Positions 38,540 to 46,653 of a stretch of DNA of 64,000 nt are shown in pieces. The position numbers were made by a program, and so were the translations under genes. The stretch lies in contig NZ_JAACFT010000013.1 in NCBI RefSeq assembly GCF_029051685.1, forward strand, positions 62,001 through 126,000, given 5' to 3'. The notes below the pieces were generated by a model, which made no database searches, was not told where the DNA came from, and saw nothing but the letters and a program-made list of their open reading frames with translations. Within the stretch, counting starts at the first letter, position 1, and the number at the start of each line of letters is the position of its first letter. The DNA comes from Bradyrhizobium sp. CSA207. GTDB lineage: Bacteria; Pseudomonadota; Alphaproteobacteria; Rhizobiales; Xanthobacteraceae.

Positions 38540-38556
38540 TTGAGTAGTTTACTCAA
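38540..38556. promoter_or_regulatory. Palindromic operator for the RHH gene
   Basis: TTGAGTAGTTTACTCAA: perfect arms TTGAGTA and TACTCAA with 3-bp spacer, 25 bp upstream of the RHH gene start. RHH repressors typically bind such short palindromes. Confidence 0.62.
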
Positions 38557-38695
38557 CCGCCTAACCCGACGCGGGTTCCACAAAAGTCGGAAAGAGCATC
38601 AAATTATTAAAATACTTCAATAAAATCAATAGTTTGTGTGTTGGAAAGGTGCGGGGACTGACGCATAATGCGGGAAACGGGAATGGAGACTCGCC

Positions 38696-38860
38696 ATGAC
38701 GGATAAAGTCAGGTTACCCCGCAAGCTTTCCGAAGAACCGGAAGCACCCAAGCCGGTGCGTGCGAGCCATCAGAAAGTTATCGAGCAAGTGGAGCGCTGG
38801 GCCAATAGCCCGGGCCTGCAACCGCCGGAGCCCCAACCGCCGGGGGAGCGAAATGCGTAA
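38696..38860 (+). CDS. Small hypothetical protein
   Basis: 54 residues, M-T-D-K-V-R-L-P-R-K-L-S-E-E-P then Pro-rich C-terminus. GGAGACTCG precedes the ATG. It overlaps the next gene's start by 8 bp, in another frame, a sign of coupled translation. Confidence 0.6.
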   Translation: MTDKVRLPRKLSEEPEAPKPVRASHQKVIEQVERWANSPGLQPPEPQPPGERNA

Positions 38861-39200
38861 GCGGTCGATGCCACCCACAATCATGGAGCGTATCGAGGCG
38901 CAGAAATGCCGGCTTGAACGTGAGTTGGCGAACCTGCGGGATGGCGAGCAGCGCGACGCCGTTGCTGCGCGGCTCGAGCAGCTTCACGCCGCGGCCGAGA
39001 TGCACGAATTCACGAATTTCTGTCGTCACGGGAACAGATGGGGGGTCTTCGCTGATGATGGCCAGCGCCCGGACCGTCGTGCACGATGGGACACGATGCG
39101 GAGCTTCCGCCTGAGCCACCACGCCGACACTGAGACAACGGCCCATACCGTCAGGGCTGCAGCGAAGGCGCCAAGGACGCTTGCAGCTGCGGTGAGATAG
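38853..39200 (+). CDS. Hypothetical protein; 3' half overlaps the convergent DUF3147 gene
   Basis: 115 residues from the ATG at 38853, which has a strong GGGGGAG site inside the preceding gene. The first 50 residues (E-R-I-E-A-Q-K-C-R-L-E-R-E-L, then A-R-L-E-Q-L-H-A-A-A-E-M-H-E-F) look like a small helical protein, but the remainder is Arg/His rich and runs 175 bp into the DUF3147 gene on the other strand. The last part may be read-through after loss of an earlier stop. Confidence 0.5.
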   Translation: MRKRSMPPTIMERIEAQKCRLERELANLRDGEQRDAVAARLEQLHAAAEMHEFTNFCRHGNRWGVFADDGQRPDRRARWDTMRSFRLSHHADTETTAHTVRAAAKAPRTLAAAVR

Positions 39201-39514
39201 AAAACGGCGGCGAATGCCACAAGACCGATACTTCCCCAGGCAGCGCCGGCCGCATCGAGCGCAGCCGCCTCTTGTCCGCGCCGCCGACCGCTGAGACCGG
39301 CCTTCTGCTTGGTGCGGCGCTCATGGCTTTCCACCAGCGTGGCGCTGGCGCAGAAGATGGCGGGGAGCGCGAGGAAGAGACCACCGACAGACACACCGAA
39401 GCGCGCACCCACGATCCCCGTGAGCACGGTCGCCAGGCCGCCCAGCAGGAAGCGAACGCCATACTCATACCAGCGAGTCTGCTTCAGCGCGGAGAGTGAC
39501 AGCTTGACCGGCAT
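39026..39514 (-). CDS. DUF3147 family membrane protein (copy 2)
   Basis: 162 residues with about four membrane helices (F-L-L-G-G-L-A-T-V-L-T-G-I-V and G-L-F-L-A-L-P-A-I-F-C-A-S-A-T-L). ATG 39514 overlaps the stop of copy 1 (TGATG), so the pair is translationally coupled. The C-terminal 30 residues are basic and longer than usual. Confidence 0.72.
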   Translation of the reverse strand: MPVKLSLSALKQTRWYEYGVRFLLGGLATVLTGIVGARFGVSVGGLFLALPAIFCASATLVESHERRTKQKAGLSGRRRGQEAAALDAAGAAWGSIGLVAFAAVFYLTAAASVLGAFAAALTVWAVVSVSAWWLRRKLRIVSHRARRSGRWPSSAKTPHLFP

Positions 39515-39861
39515 CAGGCCGCCCCTCCCAAGCCCGCGAGCAGTCCGAAGGCTACCGCAAGCCACACGGTCAAAGCGAGGGTGGTGGCCGGCAACGCATT
39601 CAGACGGTATCGCATCAACAGATGGCAGACGACGACGCTGTAGCAGCCGAGTGCGACAGCGCCATAGATCATGGTCCAGCTTTCGGCGGCGGCATAGTGA
39701 GATCCATGCCGGACGACGGCGATGCCAAGCGTGGCCAGTGCGACGGAAGGGGCGGCGCCCAGGAGCCCCGCAAAGCTCTTCGGCCTGAACATGTCACCGA
39801 GGATCGCGAACGCGGAAACGATCACGCCGCCGGCAATGAAGCGCACGATATATTCGGTCAT
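39514..39861 (-). CDS. DUF3147 family membrane protein (copy 1)
   Basis: 115 residues: M-T-E-Y-I-V-R-F-I-A-G-G-V-I-V-S-A-F-A-I-L-G, then D-M-F-R-P-K-S-F-A-G-L-L-G-A-A-P-S-V-A-L, the DUF3147 pattern of four short membrane helices. It overlaps the upstream PAP2 gene by 4 bp (ATGA) and is followed by copy 2. Confidence 0.75.
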   Translation of the reverse strand: MTEYIVRFIAGGVIVSAFAILGDMFRPKSFAGLLGAAPSVALATLGIAVVRHGSHYAAAESWTMIYGAVALGCYSVVVCHLLMRYRLNALPATTLALTVWLAVAFGLLAGLGGAA

Positions 39862-40460
39862 GACCGTGCCTGTGACTTGTCTTGCCGGCTGTACGATTCT
39901 TGCCGGCTGCGCGATTTTGCCAGCGTCAATGGCCGCACTAGTCTTTCCACGACAGCGCCGAGCGCGAAGCCTGCCACCACATCGCTCGTCCAATGCGCGA
40001 GCAGCGCAATCCGCGTCAGCGAAAGCGCGACCGCAACCGAGCGCACCAGGCGCCGCGGCGTCGGCGGCAGCAAGCCCGCCGCCGAGGCAAGTGCGCCCAT
40101 ATGAACGGCGTGGCCGGAGGGGAAGGCGTCGCGCGGCTGTCCGGAGACAGGGACGCCCTTTTGATGTCCGCGCACTGTCAACCGGTCCGGCCTGGTCTGA
40201 TCGAACACGGATTTCAGGACATGTGGCAGCAAGGCGGTCGCCAGCGAAACAGTCAGAACGTGGTTGGCGATGCGGCGCTGCCGCGGCTGCACAAGGTGGG
40301 CATAGAGCCACCCGGCCGCAGCCAGCGCGAGCAGCACGTGCTCGTCAGCGCCCCAGGTCAGGGTCTGTGCGGTACGCTCGATGCCTGAATTGGTGTGCAC
40401 CGCGATTTCGTTCGCAATGGTTGTGTCGACGCGGGTGGGTCTGACCTCTACTAATGCCAT
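39858..40460 (-). CDS. PAP2 superfamily phosphatase
   Basis: A 200-residue membrane-bound phosphatase, probably acting on a lipid phosphate or undecaprenyl/sugar phosphate. The three PAP2 motifs are K-S-V-F-D-Q-T-R-P, P-S-G-H-A-V-H, and T-R-I-A-L-L-A-H-W-T-S-D with the catalytic His. First gene of a three-gene overlapping unit with two DUF3147 genes. Substrate not known. Confidence 0.88.
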   Translation of the reverse strand: MALVEVRPTRVDTTIANEIAVHTNSGIERTAQTLTWGADEHVLLALAAAGWLYAHLVQPRQRRIANHVLTVSLATALLPHVLKSVFDQTRPDRLTVRGHQKGVPVSGQPRDAFPSGHAVHMGALASAAGLLPPTPRRLVRSVAVALSLTRIALLAHWTSDVVAGFALGAVVERLVRPLTLAKSRSRQESYSRQDKSQARS

Positions 40461-40464
40461 CGTT

Positions 40465-40692
40465 CTACGGTGAGCTATCCTTCATGAACTTTTGTAAAGC
40501 TTCAGTGACAATGAAGGTTCCTCGCCGGCGCGCCGCTCTCCTGCGGCCCCGATGGGCGACGACGGGTGTCCAGCTCTCCGCCGGAAGCACCATACCCTTG
40601 GCCCGTGGCATAGCTGGCGTCACAGCAAGCGTTGCGCTCGCCGCGTGAACGACGTGCCGGCGGGATATCGAAGTTCTGGTTTGATCGGCCAT
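40465..40692 (-). CDS. Short ORF with Tat-like N-terminus (possible truncated gene)
   Basis: 75 residues. The start S-R-R-H-V-V-H-A-A-S-A-T-L-A-V-T looks like a twin-arginine signal peptide, but after residue 40 the frame becomes Arg-rich and lacks any fold. It has a good GGAGA site. The gene may be the 5' remnant of a secreted cofactor enzyme, and it ends 4 bp before the PAP2 start. Confidence 0.4.
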   Translation of the reverse strand: MADQTRTSISRRHVVHAASATLAVTPAMPRAKGMVLPAESWTPVVAHRGRRRAARRRGTFIVTEALQKFMKDSSP

Positions 40693-40794
40693 GATGGTCT
40701 CCGAGAACGTTGCGCTTCGACCTGCGGAGACGGGGATCGTTGCCAGCTCGAGGAAGACGCCGGGATGCCGGCGTCCTCGGATGTTCCTAAGCGG

Positions 40795-41022
40795 CTAGTC
40801 GGTTCGATTGCGGCCGGTGCGCGGATTGATCGGGTCGGTTGGCTCGCGCCGAAGCCTCTCCGGCAGGAATGGCTCGGCGGGCGAAGCGGAGGGCGCCGAG
40901 CGAACGTCAGCATGACGCTGCGCCCGCTCGTGCGGTGTCTGGTTGGGGTTGATCTGTCGCTTCACGTCGACTCCGTCGACCGGATCGTTGACGCCGTGCT
41001 GGATGTCGCGAAAGTCGCTCAT
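40795..41022 (-). CDS. Small hydrophilic hypothetical protein
   Basis: 75 residues, Pro/Arg/Asp rich with no hydrophobic core (V-N-D-P-V-D-G-V-D-V-K-R-Q-I-N). It starts 3 bp after the thiamine-diphosphate gene stop and probably lies on its transcript. Function unknown. Confidence 0.55.
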   Translation of the reverse strand: MSDFRDIQHGVNDPVDGVDVKRQINPNQTPHERAQRHADVRSAPSASPAEPFLPERLRREPTDPINPRTGRNRTD

Positions 41023-41025
41023 GGT

Positions 41026-42812
41026 TCACTCCTTTCCGGGCAGGATCGATTCGAGCACCTGCCGTGCCGCTCCCTTGATCACCCCGACTTCGTTTGGATC
41101 GCCCTTCATCAGTGCTAGCGAGAAGTTTTTCGCCTGCTGCAACGTGACGTGCGGCGGCAGCGGCGGCACTTCGGGGTCGGTCTTCACCTCCAGCACCACC
41201 GGCATCTCGGCCGCCAGCGCTTGGTCCCAGGCCGAACCCAGCAGTTCCGGGCTGTCGACATAGATGCCGCGCAAGCCGATCAGCTCGGCAAAGCGTGAAT
41301 AGGACACGTCTCTGGTATGCGCTGCGATGCCTCGAACTTGGGATCGCCGTTGATAATGCGCTGCTCCCAGGTGACCTGGTTGAGATCCTCGTTGTTGAAG
41401 ACGCAGACGATGAAGCGCGGATCCCGCCAGTCGCGCCAGTATTTTGCGGCCGTGATCAACTCGGCCATGTTGTTCATCTGCATGGCACCGTCGCCGACCA
41501 GCGCGATCACCGGCCGGTCCGGATGCGCGTATTTTGCGGCGAGCGCATAAGGTACCGCGGCGCCCATCGAGGCGAGGCCGCCAGAGAGCGAGGCGGTCAT
41601 GCCGCTGCGCATCTTGAGGTCGCGCGCAAACCAGTTGGCGCAGGAACCGGAATCGCTGGTGATGATGGCGCGTTCGGGCAGGCGCGGCGACCATTCCCAG
41701 GCCACGAGCTGCGGATTGACGGGCGCGGCTGGCTGATGCGCACGGTCGTCCAGCGTCTTCCACCATGTCGCGACGCTGTCCTCGATGCCCTTGCGCCATG
41801 AAGCGTCGCTCTTGGGTTTGAGCCTTGGCAACAGCGCGCGCAATGTCTCGGCCGTGTCGCCTATGAGGCCGACCTCCATGGGAAAACGGATCGACATCAT
41901 GCTGGCGTCGATGTCGATCTGGACGCCCCGCGCGGCGCCTTCCTTGGGCAGGAACTCGGAGTACGGAAATCCGGAGCCGATCATCACCAGCGTGTCGCAC
42001 TCCATCATCATTTTGTAACTGGGCTCGGTGCCGAGCAGGCCGATCGAGCCGGTCACCCAGGGCAGGTCGTCGGGCAGGGCCGCCTTGCCGAGCAGCGCCT
42101 TGGCGCAGCCGGCCGACAGGCGGTCGGCGACGGCAATCACCTCGTCGGTGGCATGCAGCGCGCCGGCACCGACGAGCATCGCGACCTTGCCGGCATTGAG
42201 AATGCCTGCGGCGCGATCGAGATCGGTGTCACGAGGCGTGATGTTTGGAGCGCTGTAGCCGATACCGGAGTGCAACGTACCGTGGGCGCGCGGCGGATCG
42301 CTGTATGGTTCCTCCTGGACGTCGTTGGGCAGAATGATCGCCGTCGGGGTCCGCCGCGCCATCGCGATCCGCACCGATCGGTCGATCAGGTGTCGCACCT
42401 GCGCTGGCGAAGATGCCTGCAGGACATAGGCGCCGGCGACGTCCTTGAACATCGAGACCAGATCGAGTTCCTGCTGATAGTTCCCGCCTAATGCGTTGCG
42501 TGCCTGCTGGCCGACGATCGCAAGCACCGGCTGGTGGTCCAGCAGAGCATCGTAGAGGCCGGTGACGAGATGCGAGGCGCCCGGTCCAGAGGTCGCAATG
42601 CAGACGCCGAGCTGGCTGGAGAACTTCGCATAGGCGCTCGCCATGAACGCGGCCATCTCCTCGTGCCGCGCCTGGACGAAGCCGATCTTGCCGTCAGCTC
42701 GTTGAAGCGCGCCGAATCCGCCGTTGATGCCATCTCCGGGATAGCCAAAGATGTGGCGCACGCTCCATTGATGCAGACGCTGGACGATGAAGTCGGAGAC
42801 GGTCTGGGTCAT
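41026..42812 (-). pseudogene. Thiamine-diphosphate-dependent enzyme (PoxB/acetolactate-synthase-like), frameshifted
   Basis: The 594-residue-class TPP enzyme is broken into two frames. Frame 1 (42812-41280) runs from the N-terminal Pyr domain with conserved R-H-E-E-M-A-A-F to the TPP motif G-D-G-A-M-Q-M-N-N and C-V-F-N-N-E-D. It ends prematurely at I-P-E-T-C. The other frame continues with V-S-Y-S-R-F-A-E-L and the rest of the C-terminus. Reading CCAGACGTG instead of CCAGAGACGTG restores one frame, so an extra GA (about 41308-41314) is the simplest explanation. A sequencing or assembly error cannot be excluded. Product would be a pyruvate oxidase-like enzyme; substrate unknown. An EcfG-like promoter lies upstream. 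Confidence 0.8.
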
Positions 42813-42841
42813 CGCGGGTGGCTCCCGGTGTGACGATCGAG

Positions 42842-42866
42842 AACCCGCCGTCTCCGGCGATGTTCC
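42842..42866 (-). promoter_or_regulatory. EcfG-like promoter motif (TPP enzyme)
   Basis: Minus strand GGAAC (42866-42862), 16 bases, GGTT (42845-42842); 30 bp before the ATG at 42812. Confidence 0.58.
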
Positions 42867-42889
42867 TCAACCCTCGCGGAACACGCGCC

Positions 42890-42915
42890 GGAACGATCGC
42901 TCGTTTATCCGGGTT
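42890..42915 (+). promoter_or_regulatory. EcfG-like promoter motif (PRC-barrel gene)
   Basis: Plus strand GGAAC (42890-42894), 17 bases, GGTT (42912-42915); 42 bp before the ATG. It diverges from the TPP promoter. Confidence 0.55.
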
Positions 42916-42956
42916 GTCTTTACTTAGGCTGAACTCAGGCTGAGTGGAGAATTGAG

Positions 42957-43331
42957 ATGTTGAATCGAAGCGAACTGGACCAAAACGAGATGGGCCGGTT
43001 GATCGGTAGCGACAAGGTCGAGGGAACATCGGTCTATGGCGCCGACCGCAACAAGATCGGTTGGATCGAGCGCGTGATGATCGACAAGATCAGCGGCAAG
43101 GTGTCCTACGCCGTGCTTGGCTTCGGCGGATTTCTGGGGCTCGGTAACGACCACTACCCGTTGCCCTGGCAGTCGCTGAAATATGACACTGAACTCGGCG
43201 GCTACGTCACCGGCATTACCACCAAGGAGCTGACCGGCGCACCGAAATATGGCGACAAGAGCGAGTGGAACTGGGGTGATGACGCGGCGGTGCGCCGGAT
43301 CAACGCCTATTACGGCGTTCCCTTCGTTTAG
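42957..43331 (+). CDS. PRC-barrel domain protein
   Basis: 124 residues. The PRC-barrel-like region (about 10-100) shows L-I-G-S-D-K-V-E-G-T-S-V-Y, then D-K-I-S-G-K-V-S-Y-A-V-L-G-F-G-G-F-L-G-L-G-N-D and Y-P-L-P-W. Similar small PRC proteins are induced by stress in alphaproteobacteria. Followed closely by a hydrophilic partner gene. Confidence 0.85.
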   Translation: MLNRSELDQNEMGRLIGSDKVEGTSVYGADRNKIGWIERVMIDKISGKVSYAVLGFGGFLGLGNDHYPLPWQSLKYDTELGGYVTGITTKELTGAPKYGDKSEWNWGDDAAVRRINAYYGVPFV

Positions 43332-43352
43332 GGGATCACTGAGGAACACGCG

Positions 43353-43697
43353 ATGAGCAAGGAAAAACCTACCGACGATCCGCGGCGCCAGAGTGACTGG
43401 GGATCGCACCGCCAGACGGACAAGCCCTGGAAGGGCAATCCGGAGAAGGAGCAGGGATCGGACGACGAGGTCAAGCCCGATCTCGAAAGATGGCATCAAA
43501 AGATGGCATCAGACGAAGACGCACTGAGCAAGGCGCCGAGGCGGTCGAGATGGGCGCGGCACGCACGAGCCCGCGCTTCTTTTTTGGACAATGCAATCAC
43601 GAATGACGGTAATGCCGGTCGCAGTCGGAACCTTGCTTTGGCGCTGGCGGTTAGGCTCGCGGCGAGCGCGCCGGCCTTGGCCGCCCTGCCGGTTTAG
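43353..43697 (+). CDS. Hydrophilic stress-type protein lengthened by a 13-bp tandem duplication
   Basis: 114 residues as annotated. The first 50 residues (K-P-T-D-D-P-R-R-Q-S-D-W-G, K-P-D-L-E-R-W-H-Q) look like a complete short protein of a rhizobial family that usually ends just after W-H/Q-x-T-x-T-H. A perfect 13-bp tandem duplication (43486-43498 and 43499-43511) shifts the frame. Removing one copy gives R-W-H-Q-T-K-T-H and a TGA at 43525-43527. The present C-terminal 60 residues (Arg/Ala-rich, then hydrophobic) are therefore probably read-through. Confidence 0.7.
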   Translation: MSKEKPTDDPRRQSDWGSHRQTDKPWKGNPEKEQGSDDEVKPDLERWHQKMASDEDALSKAPRRSRWARHARARASFLDNAITNDGNAGRSRNLALALAVRLAASAPALAALPV

Positions 43698-43718
43698 TCC
43701 CGAGAAAGGGTGTTCGCC

Positions 43719-44870
43719 GTGGATGCTCAGACACGGGAGCGTGGGCCGTCTGCGGAGCAGCCGCAGAGGGCGAAGGACGCTCCGAAAGCGTCTCCCGATC
43801 AGACCCACAACGCCAACCACCAGAAGCCGGCGACGCCGCCGCTGCGCGAGCGGCTTCGCGAACATTGGCTGCTCGCAACCCTCGGCGCCATCTTGCTGAT
43901 CGCGGCCCTGGTCGGCGGCCTGCTCTACTGGCTGGAGATCCGCCACTATGAATCCACCGATGACGCTTTCGTCGCCGCGCGCAGCTTTTCCGTGGCTTCG
44001 AAGGTTGGTGGTTACGTCACCGACGTCCCGGTCACGGACAACCAGCATGTCAATGCCGGCGACCTGCTGGCCAAGATCGACGAGCGCGACTACCGCATCG
44101 CCGTCGATCAGGCCGCGGCGCAGGTCGAGGCCTCCAAGGCCAACATCGCCAATCTCGATGCGCAGATCGACTCGCAGCGCGAGCAGATCAAGCAGGCGCA
44201 GGCGCAGCTTGAACAGGCCCAGGCCCAGCTCCGGTTCTCGCAGGAGGAATTTGCGCGCGCCGAGGATCTTGCCGAGAAGGGCGCCGGCACCGTGCAGCGC
44301 CAGCAGCAGACCCGTTCCGACCTTCAGGCGCAGCAGGCCAATACCGAGCGCGCCAAGACGGCGGTGACCGCGGCCGAGCTCGGCATCAAGACGCTCCAGG
44401 CCCAGCTCGAGGGCGCCAAGGCGCAGCTCGGGCAGTCGCAGGCGCAACTCGATCAGGCCAAGCTGAACCTGCAATATTCCGACGTCGTCGCGGCGCAATC
44501 CGGCCGCGTCGTCAAGCTGAGCGGCGCCAAGGGCACCTTCGTCGCGGCGGGACAGAGCCTGATGATGTTCGTCCCCGACGAGGTGTGGATCGTCGCCAAC
44601 TACAAGGAAACCCAACTCAACGACATGCGGCCCGGCCAAACCGTCGAGATCCACATCGATGCCTATCCCGGACGCAAACTGACCGGTCACGTCGATTCCG
44701 TGCAGCCGGGCTCCGGCACCGCATTCAGCCTGCTGCCCGCCGAAAACGCCACCGGCAACTTCGTCAAGGTGGTGCAGCGTGTGCCGGTGAAGATCATGGT
44801 CGACAACTGGCCGGCCGATCTGCCGGTCGGCCCGGGCATGTCGGTCGTGCCCTGGACGAAGGTGCGGTGA
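43719..44870 (+). CDS. emrA: HlyD/EmrA-family membrane fusion protein
   Basis: 383-residue adaptor for an MFS efflux pump. One N-terminal membrane anchor (A-I-L-L-I-A-A-L-V-G-G-L-L-Y-W-L), then the beta-barrel and lipoyl parts, with a long Ala/Gln-rich coiled-coil hairpin in the middle (A-Q-A-Q-L-E-Q-A-Q-A-Q-L). GTG 43719 is preferred over the GTG at 43710 because AGAAAGG is then correctly spaced. It overlaps the next gene (GTGA). Confidence 0.9.
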   Translation: MDAQTRERGPSAEQPQRAKDAPKASPDQTHNANHQKPATPPLRERLREHWLLATLGAILLIAALVGGLLYWLEIRHYESTDDAFVAARSFSVASKVGGYVTDVPVTDNQHVNAGDLLAKIDERDYRIAVDQAAAQVEASKANIANLDAQIDSQREQIKQAQAQLEQAQAQLRFSQEEFARAEDLAEKGAGTVQRQQQTRSDLQAQQANTERAKTAVTAAELGIKTLQAQLEGAKAQLGQSQAQLDQAKLNLQYSDVVAAQSGRVVKLSGAKGTFVAAGQSLMMFVPDEVWIVANYKETQLNDMRPGQTVEIHIDAYPGRKLTGHVDSVQPGSGTAFSLLPAENATGNFVKVVQRVPVKIMVDNWPADLPVGPGMSVVPWTKVR

Positions 44871-46480
44871 CCGAGGTCGCGCAAGGCAGCGCAGGAGGCT
44901 GGTCGCCGGAGCGCTCGGCGGCCGGCGGGCACAATCCGTATCTGATCGCGTTCGTCGTCTCGATCGCGACTTTCATGGAGGTGCTCGACACCACCATCGC
45001 CAACGTTGCGCTGCGCCACATCGCCGGCGGGCTCGCGGTCGGCATCGACGAGAGCACCTACGTCATCACCAGCTACCTCGTCGCCAACGCCATCGTGCTG
45101 TCGATCTCGGGCTGGCTCTCGACCGTGATCGGCCGCAAGCGCTTCTATATGATCTGCGTCGCGACCTTTTCGGTGGCCTCGCTGTTGTGCGGCCTCGCCT
45201 GGAGTTTGCAGGCGCTTGTGTTGTTCCGGATTCTGCAGGGGCTGGGCGGCGGTGGCATGGCGACCAGCGAGCAGGCGATCCTCGCTGATTCTTTTCCGCC
45301 GCAAAAACGCGGCCAAGCGTTTGCGATCTATGGCGTCGCAGTCGTGGTCGCCCCAGTGATTGGCCCGACGCTCGGCGGCTGGATTACCGACACCTACTCC
45401 TGGCACTGGGTCTTCCTGATCAACGTGCCGATGGGTCTGATCTCGCTGTTCCTGGTCGGTACGCTGGTCAAGGAGCCGTCGGGCGCGGAAGAGGAGAGGG
45501 CGGAGCTGCTCAGCAGAGGCCTGCGCGTCGACTACATCGGCTTCCTGCTGGTCGCGATTGGGCTCGGCTCGCTCGAATTCGTCCTTGACGAAGGCCAGCG
45601 CAATGATTGGTTCGGATCGAACATGGTCCTGTCCTTTGCACTGCTTGCCGCCTTCTGCCTGCTCGCATTGATCCCGTGGGAGTTGATGCGGGATGATCCC
45701 ATCGTCGACATCCGCCTGCTCGGCAGGCGCCAGTTCGGGTCCTGTTTCCTGGTCATGCTTGGCACATTTGCGGTGCTGATCTCAACGACGCAGCTATTGC
45801 CCCAGCTTTTGCAGACGGAGCTGGGCTATACCGCCATGCTCGCGGGACTGGTGCTGTCGCCGAGCGGCGTCGTGACGATGATGTTGATGCCGGCGGCGGG
45901 ACGACTGGTCACGATAGTGCAGCCGAAATATCTGATCATGTTCGGCGCTGCGACTGCCGCACTTTCGATGTGGCATCTGACCGGGCTTACCGGGGACATC
46001 ACCTACGGCTACGCCGCGCTGGCGCGAATCTATCTCGCGGTCGCTCTTCCCTTCCTATTCCTTCCGGTGACAACGGCATCCTATGACGGCTTGCCACCCG
46101 AGAAGACCAACCAGGCCTCCGCCCTGATCAATGTCGCCCGCAATATCGGCGGCTCGATGGGCGTGGCGCTGGCGCAAACGCTCTTGGCGCAGCGCCAGCA
46201 ATTCCATCAGAGCCGCCTGATCGAGCACGCCGCGCCGTCCGATCTCGGCTATCAGCAAACCATCGACGCCATGACGCGCTTCTTCCAGGCCCAAGGCTCG
46301 AATGCAACGGATGCTGCCTCGCAAGCGATCGCCTGGATCGGCCAGACCCTCCAGCAGCAGATCGATCTTCTTGCTTATATCGACGTGTTCTGGACGCTTG
46401 CCGTTATTGCGGCGTTGTTGATCCCGATTGCCGCGGTCATCCGGCCGATCGATTTGCGCGCGCCGGCGCGCGGGCATTGA
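44867..46480 (+). CDS. emrB: DHA2-family MFS multidrug transporter (EmrB-like)
   Basis: 537 residues with 14 hydrophobic segments. Motifs include L-D-T-T-I-A-N-V-A-L (motif C/D1 of DHA2) and G-W-L-S-T-V-I-G-R-K-R in loop 2-3. It exports toxic compounds as an inner-membrane partner of EmrA, using the proton gradient. The GTG start overlaps the emrA stop (GTGA), so the pair is translationally coupled. Confidence 0.92.
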   Translation: MTEVAQGSAGGWSPERSAAGGHNPYLIAFVVSIATFMEVLDTTIANVALRHIAGGLAVGIDESTYVITSYLVANAIVLSISGWLSTVIGRKRFYMICVATFSVASLLCGLAWSLQALVLFRILQGLGGGGMATSEQAILADSFPPQKRGQAFAIYGVAVVVAPVIGPTLGGWITDTYSWHWVFLINVPMGLISLFLVGTLVKEPSGAEEERAELLSRGLRVDYIGFLLVAIGLGSLEFVLDEGQRNDWFGSNMVLSFALLAAFCLLALIPWELMRDDPIVDIRLLGRRQFGSCFLVMLGTFAVLISTTQLLPQLLQTELGYTAMLAGLVLSPSGVVTMMLMPAAGRLVTIVQPKYLIMFGAATAALSMWHLTGLTGDITYGYAALARIYLAVALPFLFLPVTTASYDGLPPEKTNQASALINVARNIGGSMGVALAQTLLAQRQQFHQSRLIEHAAPSDLGYQQTIDAMTRFFQAQGSNATDAASQAIAWIGQTLQQQIDLLAYIDVFWTLAVIAALLIPIAAVIRPIDLRAPARGH

Positions 46481-46653
46481 TGTCCCCTGATGCCACCATC
46501 GTCGGTCGACCCTCATCGGAGCTCTGTCGGCAGCCGAAGAGCGCCTGGACCTTGGAGATGGAGATCGGGCCGTTCCGAGAGAGGTGGTGACCGCGGCGCA
46601 AAAGTCTGGCTAGACTGATCCCAACGCGAACCAAAGCTCCGGGAGGGCACTAC

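Noticed and set aside
40461..40600. EcfG-like motif before the PAP2 gene
   Set aside because: GGAAC is present but the downstream element is GCTT or CTTT, too far from CGTT.
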